Assembly: GCA_035048495.1 (NCBI GenBank) | Contig: CM068549.1 | Coordinates: 5,935,822-5,999,821 of the forward strand | DNA from: Euptelea pleiosperma | Lineage: Eukaryota > Streptophyta > Magnoliopsida > Ranunculales > Eupteleaceae | DNA length: 64,000 nucleotides | Direction: 5' to 3' | Part shown: positions 33,594-45,400 of the stretch, piece by piece | How positions within the stretch are numbered: the first letter of the stretch is position 1 | How the letters are laid out: each line of letters opens with the position of its first letter | Made by a program: the position numbers and the translations under genes | Notes under the pieces: generated by a model | Databases searched by the model: none | Told to the model about the DNA's origin: nothing | Seen by the model: only the letters and a program-made list of their open reading frames with translations

Positions 33594-35121
33594 CTCGGTT
33601 GATGGGATTACAAAAAGGACGAACAGGAATTTAGAAAGTTGCTTAATCGTGAAGATCCAATCCAAATCGGAAACTTTCCATTTTATTTTTCACATTATTC
33701 ACTTATTTTTTAATGCCTCGGACGGCCGAGTGCAAAGTTGTAATAACTTAGGGATCTATTTTCTCTCCTTTTAGAATAACTGCTAGATTAATTAATTAAT
33801 TAAACAATACAAAAATATTAAGGTTAAATTTCAATTCTGTTATTTCTAGTTAGATCACCATTGGTTATTTGATTCATTTTGGAAGGTTTCCAACTCGGGG
33901 TAATTCAAAAGTAGATATTTTCGAACCCTAATTCGGGAATAGCTAAAGTTGAATTTCAAACCCTAATTGGAACTAATTCACCATACCTGCCCTAAATCAT
34001 TGTGTGTTTCTTGAAACCCCAAAGGCAGTATACCTTCCAATTTCATACCATAGACCATTGTGGACTAACGTGATTGTAGATTGCATTTCCAAGTGAGTAG
34101 GGAGCGAAAGCTCAAAGAGGTAGAGTCGGGCCCAAGCCCATTTGGATACCCCTCCCTATCTCACGGAGGAGACCCCGTGCATAGCCAACGGGCAGGTAAG
34201 TTTCTACACCTCGCCTTGAGTGCGATCTTGATCATTGTGCAAACACTATGCCGATTGTCTATTTGCTTTTGCAAACATTATCGGAACTGCTTGGTTTGGC
34301 CATAATAAAATATATTAAAGAGCAAACCTAGCTCTAACTTGAAACTGGTGGGATTTCATCACTCACCTCGTCATTCCAGCTTTTGTGCAACCACAGCCAA
34401 GAATTAAAATCAATCAAGAAGTAGAGCCCAAGTAGATCGGTGTTTGAGGAAAACTCCACATAAAGTGACCCCTTCAAAGATCAAGTCAATTAAGTCCATG
34501 AGTGCGGGTCCCTGTAATCTAACACACCCATAAGTTCCTACTACTTAAGTATACCGAGCTCGTAAGTGGCCTCCTTGATTGTCTGTCGGATTAGCTTGGT
34601 GTCGGATTAGGAACACGAACCAACCCTAGATCCTCTTCTGGGAAAACTCATCTTCACGCTTGACAAATTCGGTTAGTCTGGGGCGTACTTAAGTCAGTCG
34701 ATGTGCCGCACGTCTGTCTAGGCTTCGGATTATCTTGCAGTCAACTTGAGTTAGTACTAGCAGATTTGCTTTGAAGAGTGTATCCTGGTGAGAACCTACG
34801 GAGTGAAAAGTCAGTCCAGCGGCTAATTGAAGATAAACCAGTGGTCCGCCTACTATCATAATCTACAGTATCCCTACACTAACAAGATAATTCATAAAAC
34901 TATCCTGATTGTTTAGGTTAAGATTATCTGTTGCTCTGTGTGCATCATCTAAGCTCATTCGGTTTCATAACCTCTTGCTGACTCTAGGGGCTTGCTTTTT
35001 CAAGTATATGCCCATTTGGATTTGAACAAACCTGTTACTGATTTGATCTGAGAGTCAGTCTACCGCACCAATCTCTTTCACCTAAACTATCTCCCTCCTC
35101 TGAGAGACTCACATTTCTCTG
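33594..35121 (+). promoter_or_regulatory. E3 5' leader
   Basis: No long frame. It aligns with the E1 and E2 leaders in patches: CTCGG-ACGG-CCGAG hairpin (33717-33730), GAGC-GAAA-GCTC (34102-34113), and the splice donor CAG|GTAAGT (GT at 34196-34197). Stops lie just upstream of the gag ATG at 35122, which helps to fix the gag start of the whole group. Confidence 0.6.
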
Positions 35122-35228
35122 ATGGCTGCTGAATGGCCTTTATTCGAGACCTATAATAATTTCTTTGAAGATCTAGGCGATATCTCCGAGCAATGGTATA
35201 CCAATCCTGAGTGTCGTCATGACACTCC
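35122..35228 (+). pseudogene. E3 gag, N-terminal fragment
   Basis: Encodes MAAEWPLFETYNNFFEDLGD and about 15 further residues before homology to E3 ends at the E2 junction. MAAEWPLFETYN aligns with MAVERPLIEKFA of E2 and MTVERPLIETFA of E1, supporting this ATG as the gag start. The capsid middle is missing: it was deleted together with the left part of the E2 5' LTR. Confidence 0.7.
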
Positions 35229-36245
35229 AGCCACCACCATTGTTAACCCCAAGCCATTCTCCACCATCCAGAACCCCCTGCATTTTGAACCCTTAGCACC
35301 CAGCCGTCCTTAACTTCTCCTAAAAAAAAAAAAAAGGAAGAGAAGGAGAAGAAGAATGAGAGGAGAGGGATCGCCCCTCACTGCTTGCCGTCTCCCTCTT
35401 ATTCTCATCACGTTGCCGGTTTGCACCGTCTAATCCTCCACTGTTCCCACCTGCAACGGCCTCCCTTCAAGCTTCAAAGCTTGCTGCCAAGAGCAGCAAG
35501 CAGCAACCGAACTAGCCGGTGCCCCCACCCCAACCCGCTGCATCTCACCATATGCCTACTCCTCCACGTGCACGAACCAACAAGCCACCGAACTGCAACT
35601 CCCTTGTTTGGTTGATCCGATCATCACGATCCTCAAGCACAGGGAAGTGCCCTCAAGCGTTGTTATTCCTCTCCATTATCCGGTACCCATGCTGGTTCTT
35701 CTTTCTTTGGGTGGCAAATACCATGCACCAACATGTATCACATCACATGGGTGCACCCCTTTGCTAAGCAGTATGCTGGTCTAATCTCTATCTCTAGGTC
35801 AACTCTCATCTCTCTAGCCTTCTCTAGATATCATTCTCTTTAAGTTGCTTTTTAGTTTAGATTAATTTACTTTATTTTATTTTTGTTTTGAAGCATTGTA
35901 AGAACTATGGATTTTTTTTTATGATGAATTACTTTCATCGGTTGTGGTTTGATTTCCTTCATTAGTATTTTGTTGGCAGATTATGATAATTTCTCTCTCT
36001 AAAATCAAGAAATCTTGTTTTTAATCCAAATACATCATTTTCATTCCTCCATGAATTTTTAGCAAAAATTCCATCATTTTATGTTCAAATTTGTGCTAAC
36101 CCGACTAATCCCGAGTGCGGATCAACATCCGACACAAGCCACTGTGCAAAACTGCTCATTCTACAGGTTAAAAGTCTCGGATTAATTAAAAAATGTGTTG
36201 AAGTTAGGGTTTCCGATTCGACGACACAGAAAAACCCTACTTTCA
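35229..36245 (+). repeat. E2 5' LTR, left part deleted
   Basis: About 1.0 kb, matching positions 50013-51016 of the E2 3' LTR almost base for base, including CACCATTGTTAACCCC and the ACCCTACTTTCA end. About 1.37 kb of the LTR start, with promoter and tRNA-like module, is missing, so this copy could not be transcribed from its own 5' LTR. Confidence 0.9.
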
Positions 36246-36247
36246 AA

Positions 36248-36260
36248 TGGCGCCGCTGCC
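36248..36260 (+). other. E2 primer binding site, tRNA-Asp-like
   Basis: TGGCGCCGCTGCC, two bases after the LTR end; one mismatch to the tRNA-Asp complement. Confidence 0.8.
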
Positions 36261-38067
36261 GCTCGGGTGTTCGGGAGTGCGAAAAAGGACGTAAAGACGG
36301 AATTGGAAAGTTGCTGAAGCGAATGTAGCCTGACCTTTTCGGGAAACTTTCTATTTTTGGTTTTTAGTGATTTTTAGCAGTTTTTAAATTATTATTTTTA
36401 ATGCCTCGGAAGGCCGAGTGCAAACTTGTAATAATTTAGGAATTTTACTACTTTCCAAATAACTGCTAGATCTTGTTCTAGGATTTTTTAGAAACCCTAA
36501 ATTAAGTGAAAAATACAAAAAAAAAATAAAAATTCAAAATAATTAGGATTTTATATTCTGTAGATTTTTAAAAATCACCAATCAAGGATTTGCGATTTTT
36601 GGAAAGATTCCAAAATCTTGAAACTCTACTTAATTAGGGTTTCCCCTCTTAGAAGTTTCCTCTTTAGAAGAATTTCTATCTTTAGAAATCTTCCGAATTT
36701 GGAAAAGTCTACAAAAGGAAACACCCCAAATCTAGCAGAATTTCAATTTTGGGAAATTTCCCAAAATTGTAAAGGATCTCGCAATCAAATCTTTCTTGGA
36801 AGATCTCTACAGTTCGGAAAACTTTCCAATCTAGGTATTTTCCAATCTAGGAATTCCTAAATTTTAACCCATCTCGAATTTGGAAACTAATTCAAAAACT
36901 TGCCTAAATCCAGTGCTTGTTCAGTGAACCCTAAAAAGGCAAGGATCTTCCAAATAGAATCCCACATACCTAGACTGTGCGATCTAACTGTTTCTGCAGG
37001 AACACGATCCAGTGTGGGTAGGGAGCGAAAGCTCAAAGAGGTGGAGTCGGGCCCAAGCCCATTAGGATACCCCTCCCTAACCCAAGGAGGCGACCCCGTG
37101 GCGTGGCCCACGGGAGGTAAGTCTCTATCCTCACCTTGAGTGCGATACAGAGTAATTTGGGTAAATCATTGCCGCATGTCTATTTGTTTTTTAGCAACAA
37201 CTTATTCGACTTGCGTGGCATGGCCGTTAATCAATCAAGTCTAAAAGAGCAGACCCAGCTCCAAATTGAAACTGGTGGGATTTCATCACCCACCTCATCA
37301 TTCCATCTGATTTGATCCCAAGGCTCCATTTAATTAAAAAGAATCAAGAAGTAAAACCAATTAGCCCGGTGTTTGAGGAAAAATCCACACAAAGCGAACC
37401 CGCTTAACATCCAATCGAAATAAGACCACGAGCGCGGGTCCCTGTTGTCTAACACACCCATAAGTCCCTGCTACTCAAGTACACTGAGCTCGACGTGGCA
37501 TCTTGGACTATTCGGCGGTTAGTTGCGTGTGGACTAGGAACACACATCAACCCTAGCTTAACCCGAGGGAACACTCTTCTTATCCACTTGACCAATCCGG
37601 TTAGTCTGGGACGTACTTAAGTCAGCCATTGTGCCGCACGTCTATCTAGGCTTCGGATTGCCTTGTTGGTAACTAGAGTTAGTACTAAAGGATTCGCTCT
37701 GAAGAGTGTAGCCTGGTGAGAACCTCTGAGTGCAAACCAGTTAGTCCGGTGGTTAAAACATAAACCAGTGGTCCGCCCACTGTCATAATCTACTCTAGCC
37801 CCAAAACTAACAAAGATAATTCCTAAAATATATCCTGATTGCTTACAATAGGATTATATGTGCTTGGTGTGCATCATTTAGGATAGTGTTCCTCTAGCAA
37901 CTTTTTGCCAAGTATAGAGCTTGCCTCATCAGCGTATGCCCGTTTGGACTCGTCCGAACAAGCGCTTGATTCGATCTGAGAATCACGTACCTACAGTGAA
38001 TCCTCTACTGAATTCTTCCCCATCTCTTTCCCCACCCGCCTCCCCCAGTACTACTACCTTTGTAGTC
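36261..38067 (+). promoter_or_regulatory. E2 5' leader
   Basis: About 1.8 kb without a convincing frame and almost identical in layout to the E1 leader. It contains the CTCGG-AAGG-CCGAG hairpin (36405-36418), GAGC-GAAA-GCTC (37023-37034), CCCGTGG/CCACGGG stem (37095-37114) and donor AG|GTAAGT (GT at 37117-37118). An ATG at 37936 opens a frame leading into gag, but comparison with E3 favours 38068 as the gag start. Confidence 0.6.
37095..37122 (+). promoter_or_regulatory. Candidate leader splice donor with adjoining hairpin
   Basis: A 7-bp CCCGTGG/CCACGGG stem with a 6-nt loop ends two bases before AG|GTAAGT, a perfect plant 5' splice-site consensus. The donor is kept in all three leaders. 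No acceptor has been fixed. Confidence 0.4.
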
Positions 38068-39314
38068 ATGGCAGTCGAACGACCTCTTATCGAGAAGTTC
38101 GCCCCTATCTCTGCTAATCCGCCCACTTGCATTATTCTTCCACCTACTACGGCGGTACAGTTTGAGATTAGGCAGCAGACGATCCAAATGCTGCCAACCT
38201 TTCGTGGTCTCCCAAGAGAAGATCCATAATCCCATACTAGGGAATTCCAACATGTCATCCTACTTTTCAAGAATCAGAACTTTGATGACGACAATGTACG
38301 TCTGCGAGTTTTTCCATTCTCACTCAAAGACCGAGCATCAGATTGGCTCTACTCCTTACCCGCTGATTCAATCAGCAGTTGGAAAGAATTGGTGGGCAAA
38401 TTCATGTCTAAATTCTACCCCATGACTCGGACCAACCAAATGAAGCAACTCATCCAGGACTTTCGACAGAAGTCCGATGAGAAATTTTTCGAAGCGTGGT
38501 AGATTCCAAGATTACGTCCCCACCATAGCATCGACAAGGGCAATCTTGTCCATGTCTTCTACAAGGGACTTACTGATGAGTCCCGGACCATGGTAGAGTC
38601 AATGTGCCAAGGAAAATTCCTGCACCAAACTCCGACCGATGCATACAAATTCTTGGGAGAGTTAGGAGAAAACTCTCAACATTGGACGACTGACTCAAAG
38701 TTTAGTCGAACCACTTCGGTCCAAAGGACAACCAAGGGACATGATGCTACAGTTGATACTGAGCTTCGATCTATCATTCAAGAGTTGAGCAAGTCAATCT
38801 CGGCACTGGCTGTGTTAGTACAAAAACCTACTCAACATTCTACCCAGTCATGCATGTGGGACACGAGAGCCCTATGGAATCCTACACCCTTTGTCTGCAA
38901 CCCTCCCATACTACTGAGCATTGTCCTTTGAATGATGGATGGTCCAATCCTCTTCAGGAAGAAGTTTGTGCTTTCAGCACATACAAACCACCCACTCAGA
39001 ACTCATATAGTCAATCTTATCATCCTGACACGAAAAACCACCCTAACTTCTCTTGGAGGCCTCAGTCTACTCCACCGCCAGCTCAACCTCCACCTCAACC
39101 TCAGGGCATGTATCCTCCTGGGTTCAATCAACCCAATAGGCAATTCAATCAGGGACAATACCAGCAGAGTCAGTACCCATCTACTCAAAACCAGCAGTTC
39201 CAACAGGGTCAATACTCTGGACAACAGAGCACATTTCAGAATCGGCAAAGAGTTCCCCAGAACTTTCAGAACCAACAGATTGTCCCAACTAATTCTCCCG
39301 CCTATAACTATAAT
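38068..39314 (+). pseudogene. E2 gag, N-terminal and central part
   Basis: Same protein as E1 gag: MAVERPLIEKFAPISANPP, the FRGLPREDP capsid motif, the FPFSLKD-W segment, CPHHSID-like region and CLQPSHTTEHC knuckle. Lesions: TAA at 38227-38229 replacing a Tyr codon, a deletion near 38500 removing part of the RFQDYL region, and a one-base loss near 38835 that shifts frame. The first Cys of the CCHC knuckle is Tyr here (SYTLC), while E1 has Cys. The Gln/Pro-rich tail ends at 39314, where solo LTR S5 inserted. Confidence 0.88.
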
Positions 39315-41228
39315 TGAAAGTAGGATTTTTCCGCGTCGTTGGTTACGGAAACCCTAGTTCTCAACAAGATTTGTAATGTGATCCGAGCCTCAAAATTCCT
39401 GCAAAATTACAGGCTTTGTATAGTGGTTCGTGTCGGGTATCGTCCGCACTCGGGGTTAGGGCAAATAAAGAACAAATTAACGAAAATCTGCTAAAAATGC
39501 TGGAAGGGTGAGAATGGTGGTGTGATAATCGAAATTAAAAACAATCTTTTGAGAGATGATTATGATTATCTAGAAATAAACAAATAAACTAGAAATTAAC
39601 TAAATAACTGTGCTAAAATAAATTTAATTTATTAATCTGAGAATGTCAAATTACAATGATTTTGAAATAAATAAATGAAAATAACTAATGAAGCATGTAA
39701 TAAACTAGAAAGCAATCAAAGAGGCTAGAGAGAGAAATTAGGTAGAAAGAGAGAGAAAATGATAGAGAGAGAAAAAGAATAAGGTAGAGAGATCTAGAGA
39801 GAGAAAGGGTGAGGCTTTACTTAGAGAATGAGGTGCTGTGCACCCGCGCAACAAGTTTAAGATGGCGCACTGATCTGAATGTTCGTAGTAGTTGCTAGTC
39901 TGTATGCCCAGCCAGAAACGAGTTGCAGGTTTGGAAGATGGTGGATTCTTGAGGTGTAGACCCAAACTTAGAGAGGGCGGTGAGGAACGGTACTACGAAG
40001 GTGGGAGTTGCAGAGGCGGAGGCGCTGGCGAAAGAAGACGGCCCACAAAAGGGAAGGTTGGGGTGGAGCTACTGGTGGAACAAGCATGTACGGAGGAGAA
40101 AGGTTGTTGGTTCGTTAGGAAGTAGAGGGAGGTGGCGGCATTGCTGGTGGTGCATGAAGGTTGCGCGATGGAGGCCCAACCTGAAGGAGAGGCGGCAACG
40201 TTGAGGACGTAGCAGGGGAGCCGGCCAGCAAGTGGCTATCTCCAACAGGTGAGGACGTCTTCCTCTTTTTCTTTTTTTTTTTTTTTTTTTTTTTTTTTTG
40301 AAAAGAGAACGGTTTGGGAGAGAGGGAGAATGAGAAAGGGGGGAGCGTGAATGGGAGTTGAAGGGGCTTTGCACCACGGTGAAGGTGCTGCTGGACTGGA
40401 GGACGTGGGCGGCTAGTGTGAGAGGAAGAAGATAAAGCGCCGGCGAAGTGGTGGTGGAGTTGCAGTTCCGGCGAAGTGGTGGTGGTGGAAGCGAAAATCG
40501 CAACAGCAAGTGCTGCTGCCCCTCTTTTAGGTAGCAACTAGATGGAGGATAAGAAGCAGTTGGTGGAGGCGATCTTGGTGTGGCTGCTGTAGAGAAAACA
40601 GATCCAGTCCGGCGATCAAGTTCACCGGAGTTGCAGGTTTCAACCGGAATTAATGGTGGGTGATGCTGTGGTGTTTAGATGATGGTGGTAGCAATGGTAG
40701 CAGGCGGTGTGAGGTGCTGTGGTGCTTAGATGGTGGTGGCAGCAGTGCAAAGGCCCTCCTTCACCTCGTTTTCTTCTTCTCTTCCCTTTTTTTTTTTTTT
40801 TTTTTTTTTTGGGAGGAAAACGTGGATGGAGAATGGGAGAGAGAGGGACGGCCAGCAAGAGAGAGATGAGGAGGGTGGCTTAGGGTTTGATGGAGGGAAT
40901 GAGGAGCAGGCGGTGCACTAGAGAGAAGGTGCAACAGTCGTTAGGAGTGAAAACAGCTACAACAATGAGTTGCAACCCGTGGGAAAAAGAGGATCGAAAT
41001 CAGAGAAGAGAGCGAGATAGATGTAGAGGGATCCGGTTTTATGAGAGATGGGATCCTTCCTTAGTGAAAGAGGAGAGAGATCTCTTCGATGGCAGATCGT
41101 GAGTGCGAGATGTGGGGGTTTTTAGACGTGGAATCAAGGGAGGGCTCCCCTTTTGGAATGTTTCTCCTCCTCAATCACGCCTTCTTCATTTCCTATTTCC
41201 TTTTCTTTCAAACTTCTATTTTTAAAGC

Positions 41229-41262
<34 letters not shown>

Positions 41263-42386
41263 AAGGAATCCTTTACTTGATGAAATCCTTGCCATCAATC
41301 TCCTCCTTCTAAATCAGCCAAATCCATGTTTGCTAACATTTCTAGGAAAGTTTTAGCACTATTATTCCTTGTATGGCCATTGATGAAATCAAATCTTTTC
41401 TTTTGGAAAAAAAAATGATTTGTTTATTTTGTGAAATAATTTTTTTACTTTTAACAAACCATCTTTTATACATAAAAAAAATTAATATCCCATGTGGTCC
41501 ACGCAACGGATCGGACAAAGGCTGTGAGCTATGAGGGCCATAGGTCATTGGATGGGTTGGCTAGGGGATCGCGGAATGATGCCAAAAATCGTGGGCCCAG
41601 GGTGCATAGGCCATTAGCCCGATAGTGGGCCAGCTGAATCGTGAGCCAATGTGCCTGATGATAAGTGATCTACTGGGCCAGGGGGTTGGAAAGGAGGAGA
41701 TCCACAAGATCGAAACTTAGGGGAATGGAGATCGGATGGTTCATTGAAAGGATGATTGGGTGGATGATCGGATTGATGATCTACTGGCGATTAGATGGTA
41801 GATAATGACGGAGAGAGAGTAGGGAGAGGAGAGAGAAAATATTACAAAATAAAGAGAAAATGCTAGCAGAGGGTCATGAACCCTGATCTCTGACTTGGTC
41901 GTCTGCATGCTTCACCAACTGAGCAATTCTTTAACTTTTGTTAGTTGGTCAAGCTTTAATGCCTTTATTCTTCTCTCGGGGCTCGATTCTTTCTCTCTCT
42001 CTCTCTAGGTCTTCTCTAAGGCTCTTCCGATTCTCTGGCCTTCCCTGTTCTTGGCCTACATCTTCTTATCCTCAGTCAGCATGTTCTTGAGCTTTTATCA
42101 TAGATTCTAGAGATTGATTGTGGGCCCACATTCCATAAAATTCTCCAATCGGGTTTCCTGCGATAAAAGAAGCGCGTAATGAGACTCAATCAGAACGGCT
42201 TTATATCTAGACTTCCAAAAATGTGTTTAATGCATGCAAATATACCATTTCGTCCAGAAAAGTGTGTTCTACGCAACAGAAGAGACTCTTACGTAGAAAA
42301 GTAGGTAAATAGAGTATTTTACGTAGGAGAATGCAATAACGCTAAAAGGATAATTGCTTAAAATAAGCACTTTTGAGCGAATATCA
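39315..42386 (-). repeat. Solo LTR S5 (3072 bp) inserted in E2 gag
   Basis: Begins TGAAAGTAGGA, ends GAGCGAATATCA, flanked by ataat at 39310-39314 and 42387-42391. The gag of E1 is continuous at this site, which confirms an insertion. It contains long A/T runs (40264-40300, 40789-40811), a CCGGAGTTGCAGG half-hairpin near 40626, the best tRNA-like module of the window (41863-41934), and a U5 hairpin of the E3 type (GTATCGTCCGCACTC near 39434). Confidence 0.95.
41863..41934 (-). other. tRNA-like module in S5 (best A and B boxes)
   Basis: On the minus strand TTGCTCAGTTGGTGAAGC (41926-41909) fits the A box TRGCNNAGYNGG well and can form a D-arm. AGGG-TTCATGA-CCCT (41884-41870) forms a T-arm with a 7-nt loop and contains GGTTCATGACC. 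The spacing suits a tRNA of about 72 nt. No convincing acceptor stem is visible, so it is not called a tRNA gene. Confidence 0.6.
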
Positions 42387-42391
42387 ATAAT

Positions 42392-43900
42392 GCCCCGATG
42401 AGCTCGAGTCGCGAATTGGTGCCTCAACTCCCATTAGCTGCCCCCCAACAATTGGCCCCCAAACCCGGTATCGAGGACCTCTAGCTCAACTCATTACTCA
42501 ATCTATGCAACGCCTAGAGCAACAGCAACAGCAATCCATGCTTCGTCTAGAGCAACGCTTAGGCAACCTGGAAGCTGAGAAAGCTAAAGGCATCTTCCCT
42601 AGCCAACCCATCGCTAACCCAAAAGGAAATGCCAAAGGAGCAGTATATGAGAGAGGTTCTCAATCTCAGAGCCAGAATGAGAATTGTCAAGGGGAGGTGC
42701 AAGCTGTAACCACCCTACGATCTGAAAAAACTGTGGACATGGGAGTCCAACCACCGCCGGTGCCATCTCAAGCACCCATCACTTGTACAGAGGAAACTAG
42801 TACCAATCCTACCTCTACTTCTTCTACCTCTGCACCAACATCAGATATCCCTGTGCAGAAATCAAAGGCTAAAGACAAATTCATTTGTCAAGTAAAGCCT
42901 CTCTTCCCGGATAGACTTGTCCAAAATAAGCGGGATCAGCAATTCTCAGAGATCTTAGACGTCTTTAAAGACGTCCAGATCAATATCCCATTCCTTTCTG
43001 CTATCAAGCAAATCCCATCCTATGCCAAATTCCTCAAGGACTTGTGCACAGTTAAGCGACGTACGCATGTACCCAAAGCTGCCTTCTTGGCCGAAAAGGC
43101 TACCGCGTTCATTCAACAAAACAGTGTGATCAAACACAAGGATCCAAGTAGCCCAACTGTCCAATGTGAAATTGGAGACAACTTTAGCTGCACTGCCTTG
43201 CTAGATTTAGGGGCTAGCGTCAACCTCATACCGTTCTCGGTATATCAGTAGTTAGGACTGAAAGATATGAAGCCTACCAATGTCACCCTGAAATTGGCTG
43301 ATCAGTCCATCAAGATTCCAAGAGGAATCATTGAAGATGTCCTAGTAAAAGTCGCTGACTTTTATTATCCTGTGGACTTTATCATTCTCGACACTGAGCC
43401 GTGTCAGGATAACCGCATTCCGGTCATCTTAGGCCGTCCATTCCTTGCCACCGCGAATGCACACATCGGTTGTCGGGATGGAAACATGTCTATTGCTTTC
43501 GGAAATCTCAAAGCTGAGGTCAATATCTTTTATTTAATGCAACAGGATGTCGATCGCGAAGTGACCGATGAAATGTGTGCCGTTGAGAGTCTAATCCCGG
43601 ACTCCACCAAAGATATTCTTAAGCAGTGTCTAGAACACTTTGGAGCTAACTTTGCCACAGAGTCAACCATTTCTGATCTCAATAATCTTTTGGAGACTGC
43701 TCCACTGATAGAGATCCCCGCTCCACTCATCGAGTTTGAGCCTCTGATAACCATGGCCAGAGAACCTATCCTTCCTTTACCTACTGAAGTCAAACCTCTT
43801 CAATCCGTGTCTTCTGTGACACCTACTTCAACTCCATCTGCTCCAACATTGGAGCTTAAGCCTCTTCCCCTAGATCTTTCCTATGCCTATTTTGGTCCTA
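42392..43900 (+). pseudogene. E2 gag C-terminus and aspartic protease
   Basis: After S5 the frame resumes with a TAG in the first 100 bases (42481-42483), then is open from 42505 to 43251. It covers the Gln-rich coiled segment (MQRLEQQQQQSMLRLEQRLG), a Ser/Thr/Pro-rich linker, VQINIPFLSAIKQIP and CTVKRRTHVPKAAFLAEK. The protease site DLGAS is at 43204-43218. A Gln codon is TAG at 43249-43251; the frame then continues with KDMKPTNVTLKLADQS and VILGRPFLATANAHIGC. The protease would process Gag-Pol. It is the same protein as in E1 with different lesions. Confidence 0.9.
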
Positions 43901-45400
43901 AGGAAACCTACCCTGTCATTATTGCTTCCGCTTTGTCTGTGAGTGAACGTAAGAAACTTCTAGAATTGCTCAACGAGCACAAATCTGCGATCGGTTGGAC
44001 TATAGATGATATTCGAGGCATAGACCCCTCAGTGATCCAACATCACATCTACCTCGAGGATGAATCCAAAACCTCTCGAGAACACCAGAGGAGGTTGAAC
44101 CCCGTCTTAAAGGATGTAGTCCGGGACGAGGTCCTTAAATTGTTAGATGCGGGTATCATCTACCCCATCTCCGATAGCAAATGGGTGAGTCCTATTCATG
44201 TCATCCCTGAAGAACAAGGAAATGGTCACCCAGCGCCTGAAGAAAGAGTGGAGAGTCTGCATCGATTACCGATGACTAAACACCAACACTAGGAAGGACC
44301 ATTTTCCTTTACCCTTCATAGACCAAATGTTGGAGAGATTAGCAGGTCACTCCTATTACTGCTTCATCGATGGTTACTCAGGGTATAATCAAATATCCAT
44401 CGCCCCTGAGGATCACGATAAGACAACTTTCACCTGTCCCTTTGGCACTTTTGCCTACAAGCGCATGCCCTTTGGCCTCTGCAATGCACCCGCGACCTTT
44501 CAAAGGTGTATGATGAGCATATTCTCTGACATGGTGGAAAAATTCCTCGAAGTCTTTATGGACGACTTTTCAATTTTTGGGTCATCCTTTGATGACTGTC
44601 TGAACCATCTAGGGCTTGTACTTCAACGCTGTTAGGACAAGCGACTTGTCCTCAATTGGGAGAAATGCCACTTCATGGTAAAGAAAGGCATAGTTCTGGG
44701 ACATGTCATTTCCCATCGGGGCATTGAGGTTGACAAAGCTAAAATCGATATCATCTCGACCTTGCCCATTCCTAAGTCCGTACGTGACATCCGGTCCTTT
44801 TTGGGACACGGAGGATTCTATAGGCGATTCATCAAGGACTTCTCTCAAATCGCTAGACCTCTGTCCCATCTTCTGGCTAAAGATAGTCATTTTGACTTTA
44901 CTGCTGACTGTGTCAAGGCATTTGAGCATCTCAAATCTGAGCTCACTACTGCGCCCATTATCCGTCCCCCGGACTGGACTCTACCTTTCGAGGTAATGTG
45001 CGATGCTTCTGACTATGCGTTAGGCGTTGTTCTAGGGCAGAGAGTTGACAAAAGGTCACACGTGATCTACTACGCGAGCAAAACTCTTAACTCGGCCCAA
45101 ATGAACTACTCCACCACTGAGAAAGAACTCTTGGCGGTAGTCTTCGCCCTTAATAAATTTCATCAGTACCTCTTAGCTACTAAGGTGGTCATCTACACTG
45201 ATCATGCAGCCCTTCATTATCTCATGTCAAAAAAGAAAACCAAGCCTCGATTAATTCGATGGATTCTATTACTACCGGAATTCGACCTTGAGATTAAGGA
45301 CAAGAAAGGAACCAAGAATGTAGTGGCTGATCACCTGTCTAGACTGACTTTAGAGTCATCCTTTGACAACCAATCCATCCATGAGACCTTTCCAAGCGAA
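43901..45400 (+). pseudogene. E2 reverse transcriptase and RNase H
   Basis: The RT starts with SAIGWTIDDIRGIDP and the RRLNPVLKDVVRDEVLKLLD block. A deletion with frameshift near 44210 removes the segment after HVIP. The shared TGA after CIDYR is at 44273-44275. Then come DGYSGYNQISIAP, FGLCNAPATFQRC, the catalytic FMDDFSIFG (about 44559-44585), a private TAG at 44633-44635, and [12 protein letters not shown]. RNase H follows with all acidic residues: [26 protein letters not shown] and VVADHLSRL. From 44675 to 46114 the frame is uninterrupted. Confidence 0.92.

Noticed and set aside
41863..41934. A functional tRNA gene
   Set aside because: D-arm and T-arm resemble a tRNA, but no 7-bp acceptor stem or clear anticodon stem can be drawn, and the module is part of a repeated LTR.
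44273..44275. Programmed stop-codon readthrough as an established feature
   Set aside because: Two copies sharing a TGA do not show readthrough, and no readthrough structure was recognised; kept only as one explanation in the findings.
44609..44929. Antisense frames over pol (also 42955-43164, 43530-43793, 1138-1527, 846-1154, 51710-52072)
   Set aside because: They mirror conserved RT, protease or gag codons on the other strand and have no independent support.
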